64,000 nucleotides of DNA from Rubrivivax sp. Its GTDB lineage: Bacteria; Pseudomonadota; Gammaproteobacteria; Burkholderiales; Burkholderiaceae_C. Made by a program: the position numbers and the translations under genes. The notes under the pieces are model-generated. The model did not search any database and was not told where the DNA came from. It saw only the letters and a program-made list of their open reading frames with translations. Location of the stretch: the NCBI GenBank assembly GCA_004210455.1, contig SEFA01000040.1:1-64000 (forward strand). The letters run 5' to 3'. Positions 9,004 to 18,135 of the stretch are shown piece by piece. Each line of letters begins with the position of its first letter. The stretch's first letter is position 1.

Positions 9004-10322
9004 CGGGAAGCTCCGCGCGCCGGCGCTTCAGGCGCGCGGCCGTTGACCATCAGACTGACTTCGACGCGCCGGTTCAGCGCGCGGTTGGCCGGGGTGTCGT
9101 TGGGGACGACCGGCTCCGCCTCGGCGCGGCCCTCGGCGCGGATGCGCTCGGGCGCGACGCGGCGCGCGATCAGCAGCTCGCGCACGGTGTTCGCGCGCTC
9201 TTCGGACAGGTGCCAGTTGGACGGGAACCGCGCCGTGCGGATCGGCGTGTTGTCGCTGTGACCGGTCACCAGCACGGTGCCCTGGACCTGGGTGAGCGCA
9301 TCGGCGATCCGGCCCATGAGCGCCTCGCGCTCCGGCACGATGGTCGCGCTGGCCGGCGCGAACAGGCCGTCGCCGCGGATGATCACGACGCTGCGGTCGA
9401 CCTCGTCGCGCACCGTGACCAGGTTGGCCTTGATGTCCGACTGCAGGAACTGCGCGAGCCGCGGCTTGGCCGGCGGCGGCGGGGGCGCGACCACCGGCGG
9501 CGACAGGCGCAGGCCCTGGATCTGGCCGAAGACCGGATCGGAGCGCTCCGCCAGCGACAGCGTCAGCGTCAGGTACACGCCGACCAGCAGCAGCGCCGTC
9601 AGCGCCGCGGTCGCGGCCAGCGGCAGCCAGCCGATGTGGCGGCGCTGGGTGATGGCCTCGACCTGCCAGTGCTGCGCGAGCGCGGCGGGATAGTCGCCGC
9701 GCTGCTGCTTGAGGATCTGGGCGAGCCGGTCGCGCACGGCTTCCAGCTGCGCGGGACCGTTGTCGATGACGCGGTAGCGGCCGGCGAAGCCCAGCGTCAG
9801 CGCGGCGTAGATCAGTTCGAGCAGGTCGCGGTTGGCCTCGGGCTTCTCGGCCAGGCGGGCCATCAGCTGGAAGACCTTCTCGCCGCCCCAGGTCTCGTTG
9901 TGGAACATCGACAGCAGGCTGTGCCGCGCCCAGACGCCGGAGCCGCCCCAGGGGGTGTCGGCGCAGGCCTCGTCGATCATGGTGCAGAGCACGTAGCGCG
10001 TGGCCATGACGCGCTCGGGCGGGATGCCGGCGGCGGCCGCGCGGGCCGCGAAGTCGCGGATGCCCTGCGCCAGGTTGTTGCGCAGCGTCGCCACGTCGTC
10101 GACGCGGCGCGTCGCGCGCAACTGCGTCACCAGCAGCAGCAGCGGGTTGGCCAGCGTGAGCAGCGGGTTCAGCCCGGCGGCCGGCGGGGCGGCGTCGGGC
10201 TGCACCGAGTCGGGCGAGGGCGGCGTGCCGCGCGGCGCCTGAGCGCCGCCCGGTCGGGGCTTGATGAAGGTGCGCTGATCGTCGAAGCCTGCGAACGGAT
10301 CGTTGAGCGCGGAGGGGTCCAT
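9000..10322 (-). CDS. tssL: T6SS inner-membrane component TssL with C-terminal OmpA-like domain
   Basis: The N-terminal half is a DotU-type cytoplasmic domain (NPLLTLANPLLLLVTQLR and YVLCTMIDEACADTPWGG are diagnostic). It is followed by one transmembrane helix (LAATAALTALLLVGVYLTL, about residue 240) and a periplasmic OmpA/MotB peptidoglycan-binding domain containing VLVTGHSDNTPIRTARFPSN and NRALNRRVEVSLMV. This is the 'evolved' TssL architecture, so no separate TagL anchor is needed. It lies between tssK (74 bp upstream) and tssM (4-bp overlap). At 440 aa, the length fits the two-domain class. Confidence 0.96.
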   Translation of the reverse strand: MDPSALNDPFAGFDDQRTFIKPRPGGAQAPRGTPPSPDSVQPDAAPPAAGLNPLLTLANPLLLLVTQLRATRRVDDVATLRNNLAQGIRDFAARAAAAGIPPERVMATRYVLCTMIDEACADTPWGGSGVWARHSLLSMFHNETWGGEKVFQLMARLAEKPEANRDLLELIYAALTLGFAGRYRVIDNGPAQLEAVRDRLAQILKQQRGDYPAALAQHWQVEAITQRRHIGWLPLAATAALTALLLVGVYLTLTLSLAERSDPVFGQIQGLRLSPPVVAPPPPPAKPRLAQFLQSDIKANLVTVRDEVDRSVVIIRGDGLFAPASATIVPEREALMGRIADALTQVQGTVLVTGHSDNTPIRTARFPSNWHLSEERANTVRELLIARRVAPERIRAEGRAEAEPVVPNDTPANRALNRRVEVSLMVNGRAPEAPARGASR

Positions 10323-10396
10323 GCCGGCTCCCGGAGGTTACTGGTGTCTTGAATCGGTGGAAGGGGGCGGGGGCCCGGCGTCGCCGCGGACGGCGA

Positions 10397-11731
10397 TCAC
10401 TGACGGATGGCCCAGAGCTCCAGTTCCAGTCCGGGGAAATCGCCGGCCACGTGCAGCGCGAGGCTGCCGCTGCGTTCGAGCTGCTTCCAGAGGTCGCCGC
10501 CGCGGTCCAGCTCGAAATAATGGAAGCCTGCGTGGAACGGCAGCTGGCGCGGCGCCACCGGCAGCGCGCGCAGGCTGATGCCCGGCAGCTGCAGGTTGAC
10601 GAGGTCGCGGATGCGGTCCACCGGCCCCAGCTTGGATTGCGCGGGGAAACGCTGGCGCAGCTGTTCGGCGGCCACCTGCGCGTTGACCGCGATGACGAAG
10701 CTCGCGCTGCGCAGCAGGTCGGCGTCGGGGACGATGGCGGTGCGCACGCCGTGGGTGCGCTCGGTCAGGTCGATCTGCAGCGCGTTGCGCTCCAGCACGA
10801 CGCTGAGCATGCGGCGCAGGTCCTCGAGCAGCGGGGCGAAACTGCCGCGCAGGTCGTCGTGGCGGTACAGCGGGTATTCGGAGGCCAGCCGGGTGTCGCT
10901 GACGAAGGTGGCCATGTCGCCGGCCAGCTGCAGGCAGTCGCGGTGCAGCGTCTCCGGGTGTACGTGCGGGGAGGCCGCATGCTGGCGGAACAATGGATCG
11001 GCGCGGTTGAGCGCCTGCAGCATCAGGAAGTCGGCCAGTTCGGACACGCCGTTCCCGAGCTGTCCCATGCGCGAGGACAGCAGTTGCGCACGCTGGCGCA
11101 CGAGTCCGTGCAGCAGCGAGGCCATCGCGGACAGGTGGCCGCTGGCGTCGATGCGGGTCTGCGGCGGGATGTAGCTGCGGTCCAGCACCAGCTGCTGGTC
11201 GGCGCGGCGCTCGGCGATGCGGGCCACGCCGAGCGCGGCGTAGGCGTCGTTGAGCTCGCGGGCGGGCAGCAGGCGCAGCGTCAGCGCGCCCGTCTGGACG
11301 GGCTCGGGTTCGTCGCCGGCGCTGGTCTGGTCGCGCAGGTCCTGGTCGACGACGTGGTAGCGGTGCAGTTCGCCGGCATCGTGGCCGTTGAAGGCGACCT
11401 GGTCCGTGCCCGGACGCGCGATGGGCGCGGCCAGGACGACCATGTCGCCCTTCAGGTCCGCCGGCACTTCCAGCGGCGCCATCGCGGCGTCGGCCTGCGG
11501 GATCTGGAACGGGGTGCCGTCGGGCAGGATGCCGCTGGCGCGCACGATGCCCAGCCGGCCGACGCTCAGCAGCGCCTCGTCGAGCACGAGTTCGGTGAAC
11601 CCCCAGCCGTGCGGCGCCAGCGCGCGGGCGCGGCTGTCCACCAGGTGCTCGAGGTAACGGGTCTCCTGCTGGAAATGGTGCGGCAGCAGGAACATGCCCT
11701 GCGACCAGATGACCTTGCTGTGCCAGCTCAC
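10397..11731 (-). CDS. tssK: T6SS baseplate subunit TssK
   Basis: TssK trimers connect the baseplate to the TssL/TssM membrane complex. The start is a GTG at 11731 whose bases overlap the tssJ stop (GTGA), giving the family N-terminus SWHSKVIWSQGMFLLPHHFQ and 444 aa, the usual length. A longer frame extending to 11902 would add residues unlike any TssK and is read in the wrong frame of tssJ. The C-terminal region (FHYFELDRGGDLWKQLERSG, then LALHVAGDFPGLELELWAIR) is also typical of the family. It belongs to the same transcription unit as tssL and tssM. Confidence 0.95.
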   Translation of the reverse strand: MSWHSKVIWSQGMFLLPHHFQQETRYLEHLVDSRARALAPHGWGFTELVLDEALLSVGRLGIVRASGILPDGTPFQIPQADAAMAPLEVPADLKGDMVVLAAPIARPGTDQVAFNGHDAGELHRYHVVDQDLRDQTSAGDEPEPVQTGALTLRLLPARELNDAYAALGVARIAERRADQQLVLDRSYIPPQTRIDASGHLSAMASLLHGLVRQRAQLLSSRMGQLGNGVSELADFLMLQALNRADPLFRQHAASPHVHPETLHRDCLQLAGDMATFVSDTRLASEYPLYRHDDLRGSFAPLLEDLRRMLSVVLERNALQIDLTERTHGVRTAIVPDADLLRSASFVIAVNAQVAAEQLRQRFPAQSKLGPVDRIRDLVNLQLPGISLRALPVAPRQLPFHAGFHYFELDRGGDLWKQLERSGSLALHVAGDFPGLELELWAIRQ

Positions 11732-12279
11732 GGCAGCCTGACCGTCGCGCTGACCGCCAACTCGTCGGCCTGGATCAGGATCTCCTGCTTCCGGCCGACG
11801 ACCACCGGCACCACCGCGCGCCAGCGCGCACGTTCCAGGTCGCGGTAGGCGGCGAAGACGGCGACGAAACGCGTCTCGGACGACAGGATCTTCTTCGACC
11901 ACGGGCGCGCTTCGCCGGGCTGCAGCGTCATCTCCTCGCGCGAGACGAGTTCGGTGCCCAGCTCGGCCTGGTCCTTCTGGTACAGGCTGACGAAGTCGGC
12001 GGCGTTGAAACCGACGTCCGACTTCAGCTCATACACCCGCACCAGCAGCGGGGAAGGGCGCTTGGTGACGCTCGGGTTCACCTGGGCGGACGCCTGGATG
12101 CTGCCCTTGGTCACCTCGGTCGGCTTGTCCGCACTGGAGAACGGGTTGATCTTGTCGAGGGAGGTGCAGCCCCCCAGGGCGCCCAGGGCGAGCAGCGCCC
12201 CCCAGGCCAGCGGGGCCGCAACGGCGGTCCTGCGAGTGAGGGAAGGGGTGTTTTGGTGTCCCGAACGCGGCGTGAGCAT
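11728..12279 (-). CDS. tssJ: T6SS outer-membrane lipoprotein TssJ
   Basis: TssJ anchors the membrane complex to the outer membrane and binds the periplasmic end of TssM. The 183-aa product has a signal sequence ending in the lipobox LGALGGC (Cys at about residue 38), then the TssJ beta-sandwich, with PSPLLVRVYELKSDVGFNAA, DFVSLYQKD and a late RWRAVVPVVVGRKQEILIQA stretch. It is the first gene of the minus-strand T6SS operon. The 92 bp between it and the next gene probably hold the operon promoter, though no clear promoter consensus was recognised. Confidence 0.93.
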   Translation of the reverse strand: MLTPRSGHQNTPSLTRRTAVAAPLAWGALLALGALGGCTSLDKINPFSSADKPTEVTKGSIQASAQVNPSVTKRPSPLLVRVYELKSDVGFNAADFVSLYQKDQAELGTELVSREEMTLQPGEARPWSKKILSSETRFVAVFAAYRDLERARWRAVVPVVVGRKQEILIQADELAVSATVRLP

Positions 12280-12371
12280 CTTGGCTGTCCTTCTTGACCG
12301 GAAGAAAGGATAGCCAGCGGGGGAGGCTCAAGGTGGTGACTTAGGTAATCGTCCTCCCCCCGGAAGCGCCG

Positions 12372-13940
12372 TCAGGCGGCGACGCCGACGCGGAACTGGC
12401 TGACCAGCTTCGCCAGTTGCTGGGCCTGGCCGTTGAGGCTCTCCGCGGCGGCGGCGCTTTCCTCGACCAGGGCCGCGTTCTGCTGGGTGACCTGGTCCAG
12501 GTGGGTGACGGCGTCGCCGACCTGTGCGATACCGCCGTTCTGCTCCTGCGTGGCGGCGGAGATCTCGCGGATCAGGGTGTCGACCTGGCCGACCTGGGCG
12601 ACCACCCGCTGCATCACCTCGCCGGCGTTCTGCGCCTGGCGGGCGCCGGTGTCCACGCGCTGGGTGCTGGCCTGGATCAGGTCCTTGATCTCCTTGGCCG
12701 CGGCGGCGGACCGTTGCGCCAGCGCCCGCACCTCGGAGGCGACGACGGCGAAGCCGCGTCCCTGCTCGCCGGCCCGGGCCGCCTCGACGGCGGCGTTCAG
12801 GGCCAGGATGTTGGTCTGGAAGGCGATGCCGTCGATCGTGCCGATGATGTCGCCGATGCGGCGCGAGGCGTCGCTGATGCCCTGCATGGTCTCGACCAGG
12901 GCGCTCACGGCCTGGCCGCCTTCGCCGGCGGCGCCTGACGCGTCGGCCGCCATGCGGCTGGCCTGGCCCGCGGACTGCGCGTTCTGGGCCACCGAGCTGG
13001 TCAGCTCTTCCATCGACGCGGCGGTCTGCTGCAGGCTGCTGGCCTGGGTTTCGGTGCGCGAGCTCAGGTCGGCGTTGCCCTGGGCGATCTCCTTGGAGCC
13101 GTTGGCGATGCTCTCGCTGCTGTCGCGCACCTGGCCGACCAGGCCGCCGAGCTGGTCGACCATGCGACCCATGGCGCGCAGGAGGTCGGCGGGTTCGTCA
13201 CGACCCTCCGCGCGGATCTGCACCGTGAGGTCGCCGGCGGCGACATCTTCGGTGGCCCGGACGGCCTGGGCGATCGGCGTGGTGATGGAGCGCGTGACCT
13301 GCAGCGCCAGCGCGATGCCGATGGCCAGCGCGACGGCCACGACGGCGAGCGTCACGCGCAGGCCGTTGGCGTAGGAGGTGGCGGCCTCCTTGGCGGCCTG
13401 GTCGCCGCCGTCGCGGTTGTAGCCGACATCCGCGGCGACTGCCTTGGACAAGGCCACGAAGAGGCTGGAGGAGGCGCCGCCCGCCAGTCTTCGGGCGGTT
13501 TCGTGCTGCGCCTCCCCGCCGGCGATGGCCCGCTGGAGCTCGGCGTCGGCGGCCAGGTACGCCTTCCAGGCGTCGCGGATCTGGCCGTAGAGCGCCCGTT
13601 CCTTGTCGCCGGTGATGGTGGGTTCGTAGGCGCCCGCGGCCTTGTCGAAAGCCTGGACCGCGGCGTCGTGCTGCTGGAGCAGACCGGCCCGGGCGGCGTC
13701 GTCGTTTTCCAGCGCGCCGCGCAGGGACTGGCGGCGCGTTTCGTTGGCGGCGTCCTGCATGGCGGCCAGCTTGGCCACGCTGGGGAGCCAGTTGGTATTG
13801 AGGTCCTGGACGTTGTCGTTGATGCGCGCCATCTGCTGGATGCCGAATGCCGCGATGAAGCACAGCAGCGCCAGCACGGCGGCGAAGGCCAGCGCCAGGC
13901 GCTTGCCGATGCGGAAGTTGCGGAGGAGGGACATGGTCAT
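12372..13940 (-). CDS. Methyl-accepting chemotaxis protein, Tar/Tsr-like
   Basis: This is a classical transmembrane chemoreceptor of 522 aa. TM1 is at about residues 12-32, then comes a periplasmic four-helix-bundle ligand domain, TM2 near 190-210, a HAMP domain ([20 protein letters not shown]) and a signalling domain with the fully canonical hairpin tip [20 protein letters not shown]. It ends QFRVGVAA without the NWETF-type CheR/CheB tether. It lies just beyond the T6SS operon on the same strand but with its own upstream region. Unlike the receptor at 3134-4609, its tip is conserved, so it should couple to the normal CheA/CheW array. Confidence 0.95.
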   Translation of the reverse strand: MTMSLLRNFRIGKRLALAFAAVLALLCFIAAFGIQQMARINDNVQDLNTNWLPSVAKLAAMQDAANETRRQSLRGALENDDAARAGLLQQHDAAVQAFDKAAGAYEPTITGDKERALYGQIRDAWKAYLAADAELQRAIAGGEAQHETARRLAGGASSSLFVALSKAVAADVGYNRDGGDQAAKEAATSYANGLRVTLAVVAVALAIGIALALQVTRSITTPIAQAVRATEDVAAGDLTVQIRAEGRDEPADLLRAMGRMVDQLGGLVGQVRDSSESIANGSKEIAQGNADLSSRTETQASSLQQTAASMEELTSSVAQNAQSAGQASRMAADASGAAGEGGQAVSALVETMQGISDASRRIGDIIGTIDGIAFQTNILALNAAVEAARAGEQGRGFAVVASEVRALAQRSAAAAKEIKDLIQASTQRVDTGARQAQNAGEVMQRVVAQVGQVDTLIREISAATQEQNGGIAQVGDAVTHLDQVTQQNAALVEESAAAAESLNGQAQQLAKLVSQFRVGVAA

Positions 13941-14181
13941 GACTGGAGGGGAGGCCGGGTGTTACGGGAGGTGTCTTCAGCGTGCCCCGATGAGCCTTCA
14001 GAAACCTGTCCGTCAATGACTTATGAAGGCAGGGTGAGCATTCCGTCCATCTGTCCGTCCGCCCTCCGCGCAGTCGTTCACGATCGCTGGTGATCGCTCA
14101 AAGAACACCTCCGCACTTGCCCGGGTATGACAACGTTGTCAGCGTGTTCTATGCTTCGTCCCCATAAGAGGAGACCAGTCG

Positions 14182-15558
14182 ATGAGTGCAGATCTTTCCC
14201 AGGTCGCTGGCGGCGGCGAACGTCCGCGCGCGGGCGATGCGCCGGTCGGGGCGTCGCCGGTCCATGCCCGGCATCCGATGACCTGGGTGCCGTCGGTGTA
14301 CCTGGCGATGGGCCTGCCCAACGTGCTGGTGGGGCTGGTGGCGGCCATCCTGTACAAGAACCTGGGCGTGTCGAACGAGGACATCGCCCTCTACACCTCG
14401 CAGATGTACCTGCCGTGGGTGCTCAAGCCCCTGTGGTCGCCGCTGCTGGAGCCGTACCGGACCAAGCGGTGGTGGGTGATCGCGATGCAGTTCCTGATGA
14501 TGGCGTCGATCGGCGCCGTCGCGTTCTGCCTGCCGCTGGACGGTTTCTTCCGGGCGTCGCTGGCGTTCTTCTGGATCACCGGCTTTGCGTCGGCGACGCA
14601 GGACATCGTGGCCGACGGCGTGTTCATGACGACGATGACCCCGCGCGAGCAGGCGCGCTACGCCGGCGTGCAGGGCATGTGCTGGAACCTGGGCGCGGTG
14701 GTGGCGTCGGGGCTGCTGGTGTCGCTGACCGGCTGGCTGCACGGCTCGCTGGGCTGGAGCTGGGTGCAGTGCTGGATGGCGGTGATGCTGGGCGCGGCGG
14801 CCATGATGGGCGGTTTCGGGCTGTGGCACCTGCGTGTGCTGCCGACCGGCGCGCCCTCGGCGGTGCAGGGTCAGGACTTGTCCAGCGCAATGGTGTCGCT
14901 GAAGGAATCCTGGATCACGCTGTTCCAGAAGCCGTCGATCTGGATGATGCTGGCGGTGGTGTTCTTCTACCGCTTCGGCGAGGGCTTCATCGAGAAGTTC
15001 GGGCCGCTGTTCCTGCTCGATCCGCGCGCGGCCGGCGGGCTCGGGCTGGACAACGCGGCGCTGGGCCACATCTACGGCAGCGCCGGCACGATCGCGTTCA
15101 TCGCGGGCGCGTTCCTGGGCGGCTTCATCGCCGCGAAGATGACACTGCGGCGCTCGTTCCTGCTGCTGGCGATCGCGCTCAACCTGCCGCACCTGACTTA
15201 CTACTACCTCAGCCACGCGCTGCCGACGGACCTGTGGTGGATCGGCGCCGTGGTCGCGATCGAGAAGTTCGGCTTCGGCATGGGCTCCGTCGGGCACATG
15301 CTGTACATGATGCAGCAGATCGCGCCGGGGCCCTTCAAGATGACCCACTACGCGATGGCCACCGGCGTCATGGCGCTGACCAAGTGGGCCACCGGCAGCG
15401 TCAGCGGCTGGCTGTACGCAGGCGTGGGCCAGCACTACGCCAGTTTCTTCGGCTGGGTGCTGGTGTTCTCTCTCCCGCCGATCCTGCTGGCGTGGCTGGC
15501 GCCGTTCCCGGTGGCGGCGGACCAGGACGAGCCGGGTGCTCCGGCGGGCGGGCATTGA
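14182..15558 (+). CDS. MFS-type permease of the AmpG/PAT group
   Basis: Polytopic inner-membrane protein of 458 aa with about twelve hydrophobic segments. The opening after a 30-residue hydrophilic N-terminus (VPSVYLAMGLPNVLVGLVAA) and the loop SQMYLPWVLKPLWSPLLEPY are typical of the peptide/acetyl-CoA/drug transporter branch of the major facilitator superfamily, which includes AmpG muropeptide permeases and RhtX-like siderophore importers. The substrate cannot be decided from sequence. A good Shine-Dalgarno (AAGAGGAGA, about 14170) precedes the ATG. It is a monocistronic plus-strand gene convergent with the MBL hydrolase, 22 bp away. Confidence 0.85.
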   Translation: MSADLSQVAGGGERPRAGDAPVGASPVHARHPMTWVPSVYLAMGLPNVLVGLVAAILYKNLGVSNEDIALYTSQMYLPWVLKPLWSPLLEPYRTKRWWVIAMQFLMMASIGAVAFCLPLDGFFRASLAFFWITGFASATQDIVADGVFMTTMTPREQARYAGVQGMCWNLGAVVASGLLVSLTGWLHGSLGWSWVQCWMAVMLGAAAMMGGFGLWHLRVLPTGAPSAVQGQDLSSAMVSLKESWITLFQKPSIWMMLAVVFFYRFGEGFIEKFGPLFLLDPRAAGGLGLDNAALGHIYGSAGTIAFIAGAFLGGFIAAKMTLRRSFLLLAIALNLPHLTYYYLSHALPTDLWWIGAVVAIEKFGFGMGSVGHMLYMMQQIAPGPFKMTHYAMATGVMALTKWATGSVSGWLYAGVGQHYASFFGWVLVFSLPPILLAWLAPFPVAADQDEPGAPAGGH

Positions 15559-15580
15559 TCCCAGGCCCGTCGCGGCCGGC

Positions 15581-16489
15581 TCACTGGCGACTCAGCGTGT
15601 TCAGCGGAATCTTCAGGTAGCTGACGCCGTTGTCCTCTGCGGGCGGCAACTGCCCGGCGCGGATGTTGATCTGGAGCGAGGGCAGGATCAGCGCGGGCAC
15701 CTCCAGGCGCGCGTCGCGGCCGGTGCGCAGCGCGACGAATGCGGACTCGCTCACGCCGTCGTGGACATGGATGTTGTGCGCGCGCTGATCGGCGACCGTC
15801 GTCTCCCAGGCCGGCGCGCGGCCTTCGGGCGGGTAGTCGTGGCACACGAAGAGCCGCGTCGCGGGCGGCAGCGCCAGCAGGCGGCGGATCGACCGGTACA
15901 AGGTCGCCGCGTCGCCGCCGGGGAAGTCGGCGCGCGCGGTGCCGACGTCGGGCATGAACATCGTGTCGCCCACGAACACGGCATCAGGCGCTCCCTCTGC
16001 GCGGCCGTCCCTGACGTGATAGGCCACGCAGGCCGGCGTGTGTCCAGGCACCAGCACCGCCTGCGCCTGGATGCCACCGATCAAGAAGGTCTCGCCATCG
16101 CGGAACAGGTGGTCGAACTGACGACCGTCGGGCAGGAAATCGCGCTCCAGGTTGTAGAGGTCGCGGAACACCGCCTGCACCTCGCGGATGTGCTCGCCGA
16201 TGGCGATCCGGCCTCCGACGTGCGATTGCAGGTAACGCGCCGCGGACAGGTGATCGGCGTGGGCGTGGGTCTCGAGGATCCACTGCACGGTCAGCCTGGC
16301 CTCGGCGAGGTGCGCGAGCAGACGGTCCGCCTGGATCGTCGAGGTGCGACCGGACTTGAGGTCGAAGTCGAGCACCGGGTCGATGATCGCGGCCTGACGC
16401 GTCGCGGGATCGGCCAGGACGTAGCTGACGGTGCCGGTGCGGTCGTCGTGGAAGGCGGCGATCGTGAAGGCGGGGGAGTCGGGGCTCAT
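15581..16489 (-). CDS. MBL-fold metallohydrolase, glyoxalase II / persulfide dioxygenase-like
   Basis: The 302-aa product has the metallo-beta-lactamase signature ETHAHADHLSAARYLQ (metal ligands H-x-H-x-D-H), a later PGHTPACVAYHV histidine, VGDTMFMPDVGTARADFPGG and a final CHDYPP. The arrangement with an early IIDPVLDFDLKSGRTST segment resembles the ETHE1/Blh branch that acts on glutathione persulfide or related thiol substrates. The start at 16489 removes 26 low-quality residues of the longest frame and gives MSPDSPAFTIAAFHDD, the usual opening. It lies 82 bp downstream of ohr on the same strand, so thiol/oxidative detoxification is a sensible but unproven role. Confidence 0.85.
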   Translation of the reverse strand: MSPDSPAFTIAAFHDDRTGTVSYVLADPATRQAAIIDPVLDFDLKSGRTSTIQADRLLAHLAEARLTVQWILETHAHADHLSAARYLQSHVGGRIAIGEHIREVQAVFRDLYNLERDFLPDGRQFDHLFRDGETFLIGGIQAQAVLVPGHTPACVAYHVRDGRAEGAPDAVFVGDTMFMPDVGTARADFPGGDAATLYRSIRRLLALPPATRLFVCHDYPPEGRAPAWETTVADQRAHNIHVHDGVSESAFVALRTGRDARLEVPALILPSLQINIRAGQLPPAEDNGVSYLKIPLNTLSRQ

Positions 16490-16571
16490 GGCCTGGGCGC
16501 GCGGCGGCGGGGTGATGGTGAAACTCACTATACCCAGCGCTCGCCGGCGCCGCCCGGCGCGCGGCACCGGC

Positions 16572-16997
16572 TCAGACCAACTCCAGGCCGACGTTGATGT
16601 TGCCGCGCGTCATCTTCGAATAGGGGCAGGTCTCGTGGGCGCGCTTGATCAGCTCGTAGGCGGTGTCGCGGGGCAGGCCGGGGAGACTGACCCGCAACTG
16701 GGCGCTCAGGAAGTAGCCGTCGGCGCCCTGGTTGAGGTCGACCGACGCGTCGACGGCCGCGTCGGCGGGCAGGCGCACGCCGATCGCGTGGGCGGCCAGG
16801 CCCATCGCGCCGATGAAGCAGGCCGACCAGCCGACCGCGAACAGCTGCTCCGGATTCGTGCCGGGGCGGGCGGTGCCGGGCGATCCGAGCTCGACGTCGA
16901 GACGCTGGTCGTCGGACAGGCCGCGGCCGTCGCGTCCCCCCGTGGTGCGGGTGCGGGCGGTGTAGAGCACTTGAACGTGGTCGGTGATGGTGGACAT
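16572..16997 (-). CDS. ohr: Organic hydroperoxide resistance protein Ohr (OsmC family)
   Basis: Thiol-dependent peroxidase reducing organic hydroperoxides in the cytoplasm. At 141 aa it has the usual Ohr size, and both redox cysteines are present: one in AVGWSACFIGAM (Cys about 60) and one in HETCPYSKMTRGN (Cys about 124). The opening VLYTARTRTTGGRDGRGLS is typical of the family. Ribosome binding site GGAGCCCGCC precedes the ATG. No MarR-type OhrR repressor is adjacent, which is unusual for the family, so regulation must come from elsewhere or be different. Confidence 0.95.
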   Translation of the reverse strand: MSTITDHVQVLYTARTRTTGGRDGRGLSDDQRLDVELGSPGTARPGTNPEQLFAVGWSACFIGAMGLAAHAIGVRLPADAAVDASVDLNQGADGYFLSAQLRVSLPGLPRDTAYELIKRAHETCPYSKMTRGNINVGLELV

Positions 16998-17363
16998 GGC
17001 GGGCTCCAGTGGGGCAGCGTCACTTGCTGCATGACCCGCATTTCATCGGTCCGATGTATCGACGGTGTGTGACGGTCCCGTTGAATTGACGCGGCGCGTG
17101 TCGCGGCGGGCGGTGGACACACTGGCATACACAGCGCCTGGACCTTGCTGCGGCCGGTGACGTCGCAGCTGCCATGGCTGTGACGATGCCGGCGTGGCCC
17201 GTGACGGTCCGTGACGACGACGTTGCGGCTGCGTAAAACCCGGGGCGACAGGCGCCGCGACGGCACATCTGACGCCGTTTTGCCGGGTTTCTTAAGCACG
17301 ACCTAATCCGGCGGGCGCACCTTACGTCCAGGGCCACACGATGGTTGACCCAAGGAGATGCAG
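16998..17363. other. 366-bp intergenic region, no gene seen
   Basis: This is the divergent region between ohr (minus) and the small secreted protein gene (plus). It should contain both promoters. No convincing reading frame, RNA gene or strong hairpin was found. Repeated GTGACG motifs occur around 17190-17225 but do not form a clear operator. The plus-strand ribosome binding site AAGGAG is at 17352-17357. Confidence 0.6.
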
Positions 17364-17696
17364 ATGAGCAAGTCCACCCCGATCCTCGCCATGGTCGCCG
17401 CGTTCGCGGCGGCGTCGGCCCAGGCCTCCACCGATCCCGACGACATGGCGCGCAAGTCGGAGCGACGCGCGATGGTCCAGCAGCAGTTGCGCGCCGTGCA
17501 GGTCGAGCTCTACTGCGACCACCAGGACAACGCGATGCACCTGCTGCGCGACGCACGTCGCCAGCTGATGGCGCAGCGCGATCCGGAGACCACCCGCGAT
17601 CTGCGCCAGCTCGAGAAGGTCAGCTGGCTGGTCCGCCACGGCGACACCGTCGAGGCGATCGCCACGATAGACGCGACGCGCGGGCTGTCCGCCTGA
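17364..17696 (+). CDS. Small secreted protein of unknown function
   Basis: This 110-aa protein has a clear Sec signal peptide (STPILAMVAAFAAASAQA, cleavage after about residue 20) and a mature part of about 90 residues that is helical and charged, with a single Cys (ELYCDHQDNAMHLLRDARRQ). No family was recognised. The ATG at 17364 was chosen because AAGGAG (17352-17357) directly abuts the earlier in-frame ATG at 17358 and is 6 nt from this one. It is convergent with the Mpo1-like gene, 7 bp apart. Confidence 0.7.
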   Translation: MSKSTPILAMVAAFAAASAQASTDPDDMARKSERRAMVQQQLRAVQVELYCDHQDNAMHLLRDARRQLMAQRDPETTRDLRQLEKVSWLVRHGDTVEAIATIDATRGLSA

Positions 17697-17703
17697 GGCA
17701 CGC

Positions 17704-18072
17704 TCAGAACGGGATCTTCCCCGTCCAGAGGTCCTTGTACATGACCCAGTCGCCCATGAAGCTGTAAAGCGGGCGCTTGAACGACGCGGGCCGGTTCTTC
17801 TCGAAGCCGAAGTGTCCGATCCACGCGAACGCGTAGCCGCATAGCAGGCCGACGAGCACGAAGCTCCAGGTCTGCGTCGCCAGCGCCCAGGCCAGGCACA
17901 GCAGTCCCAGCGTCGAGCCGACGAAGTGCAGCCGGCGGCAGGTCCGGTCGCGGTGTTCGCCGAGGTAGAAGGGATAGAACTCGGCGAAGCTGCGTATCGA
18001 GCCGATGGCCTTGACTCGGTCGGCGCCCGGATCCGACTCCGGAGGGGCGTGGGGCAGGGGGCTGGTGCTCAT
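17704..18072 (-). CDS. Mpo1-like membrane protein (DUF962)
   Basis: This 122-aa integral membrane protein contains FYLGEHRDRTCRRLHFVGST near residues 34-53, hydrophobic helices, and FEKNRPASFKRPLYSFMGDW near 90-110. This is the conserved core of the DUF962 family, to which the yeast 2-hydroxy fatty acid dioxygenase Mpo1 belongs. Histidines in HRDRTCRRLHF and the IGHFGFEKN segment are the likely Fe(II) ligands. Bacterial members are mostly unstudied, so lipid alpha-oxidation is only a family-based suggestion. It lies 63 bp downstream of the alpha/beta hydrolase gene on the same strand. Confidence 0.8.
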   Translation of the reverse strand: MSTSPLPHAPPESDPGADRVKAIGSIRSFAEFYPFYLGEHRDRTCRRLHFVGSTLGLLCLAWALATQTWSFVLVGLLCGYAFAWIGHFGFEKNRPASFKRPLYSFMGDWVMYKDLWTGKIPF

Positions 18073-18135
18073 GAGGGTCTCCTGGCGCGGCCCTGTCGGG
18101 CCGTCTGCTTGGCTGGATCCGCCGCCGCGCGGCGC

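Noticed and set aside
5722-9261. 1179-codon open frame antisense to tssM
   Set aside because: It is an Arg/Gln/Val/His-rich shadow caused by GC-biased third positions, with no domain, and is fully opposite a well-supported gene.
12319-12360. GGGGGAGG / CCTCCCCC hairpin between tssJ and the chemoreceptor
   Set aside because: The 26-nt loop and lack of a T-run make it a poor terminator; likely chance in GC-rich DNA.
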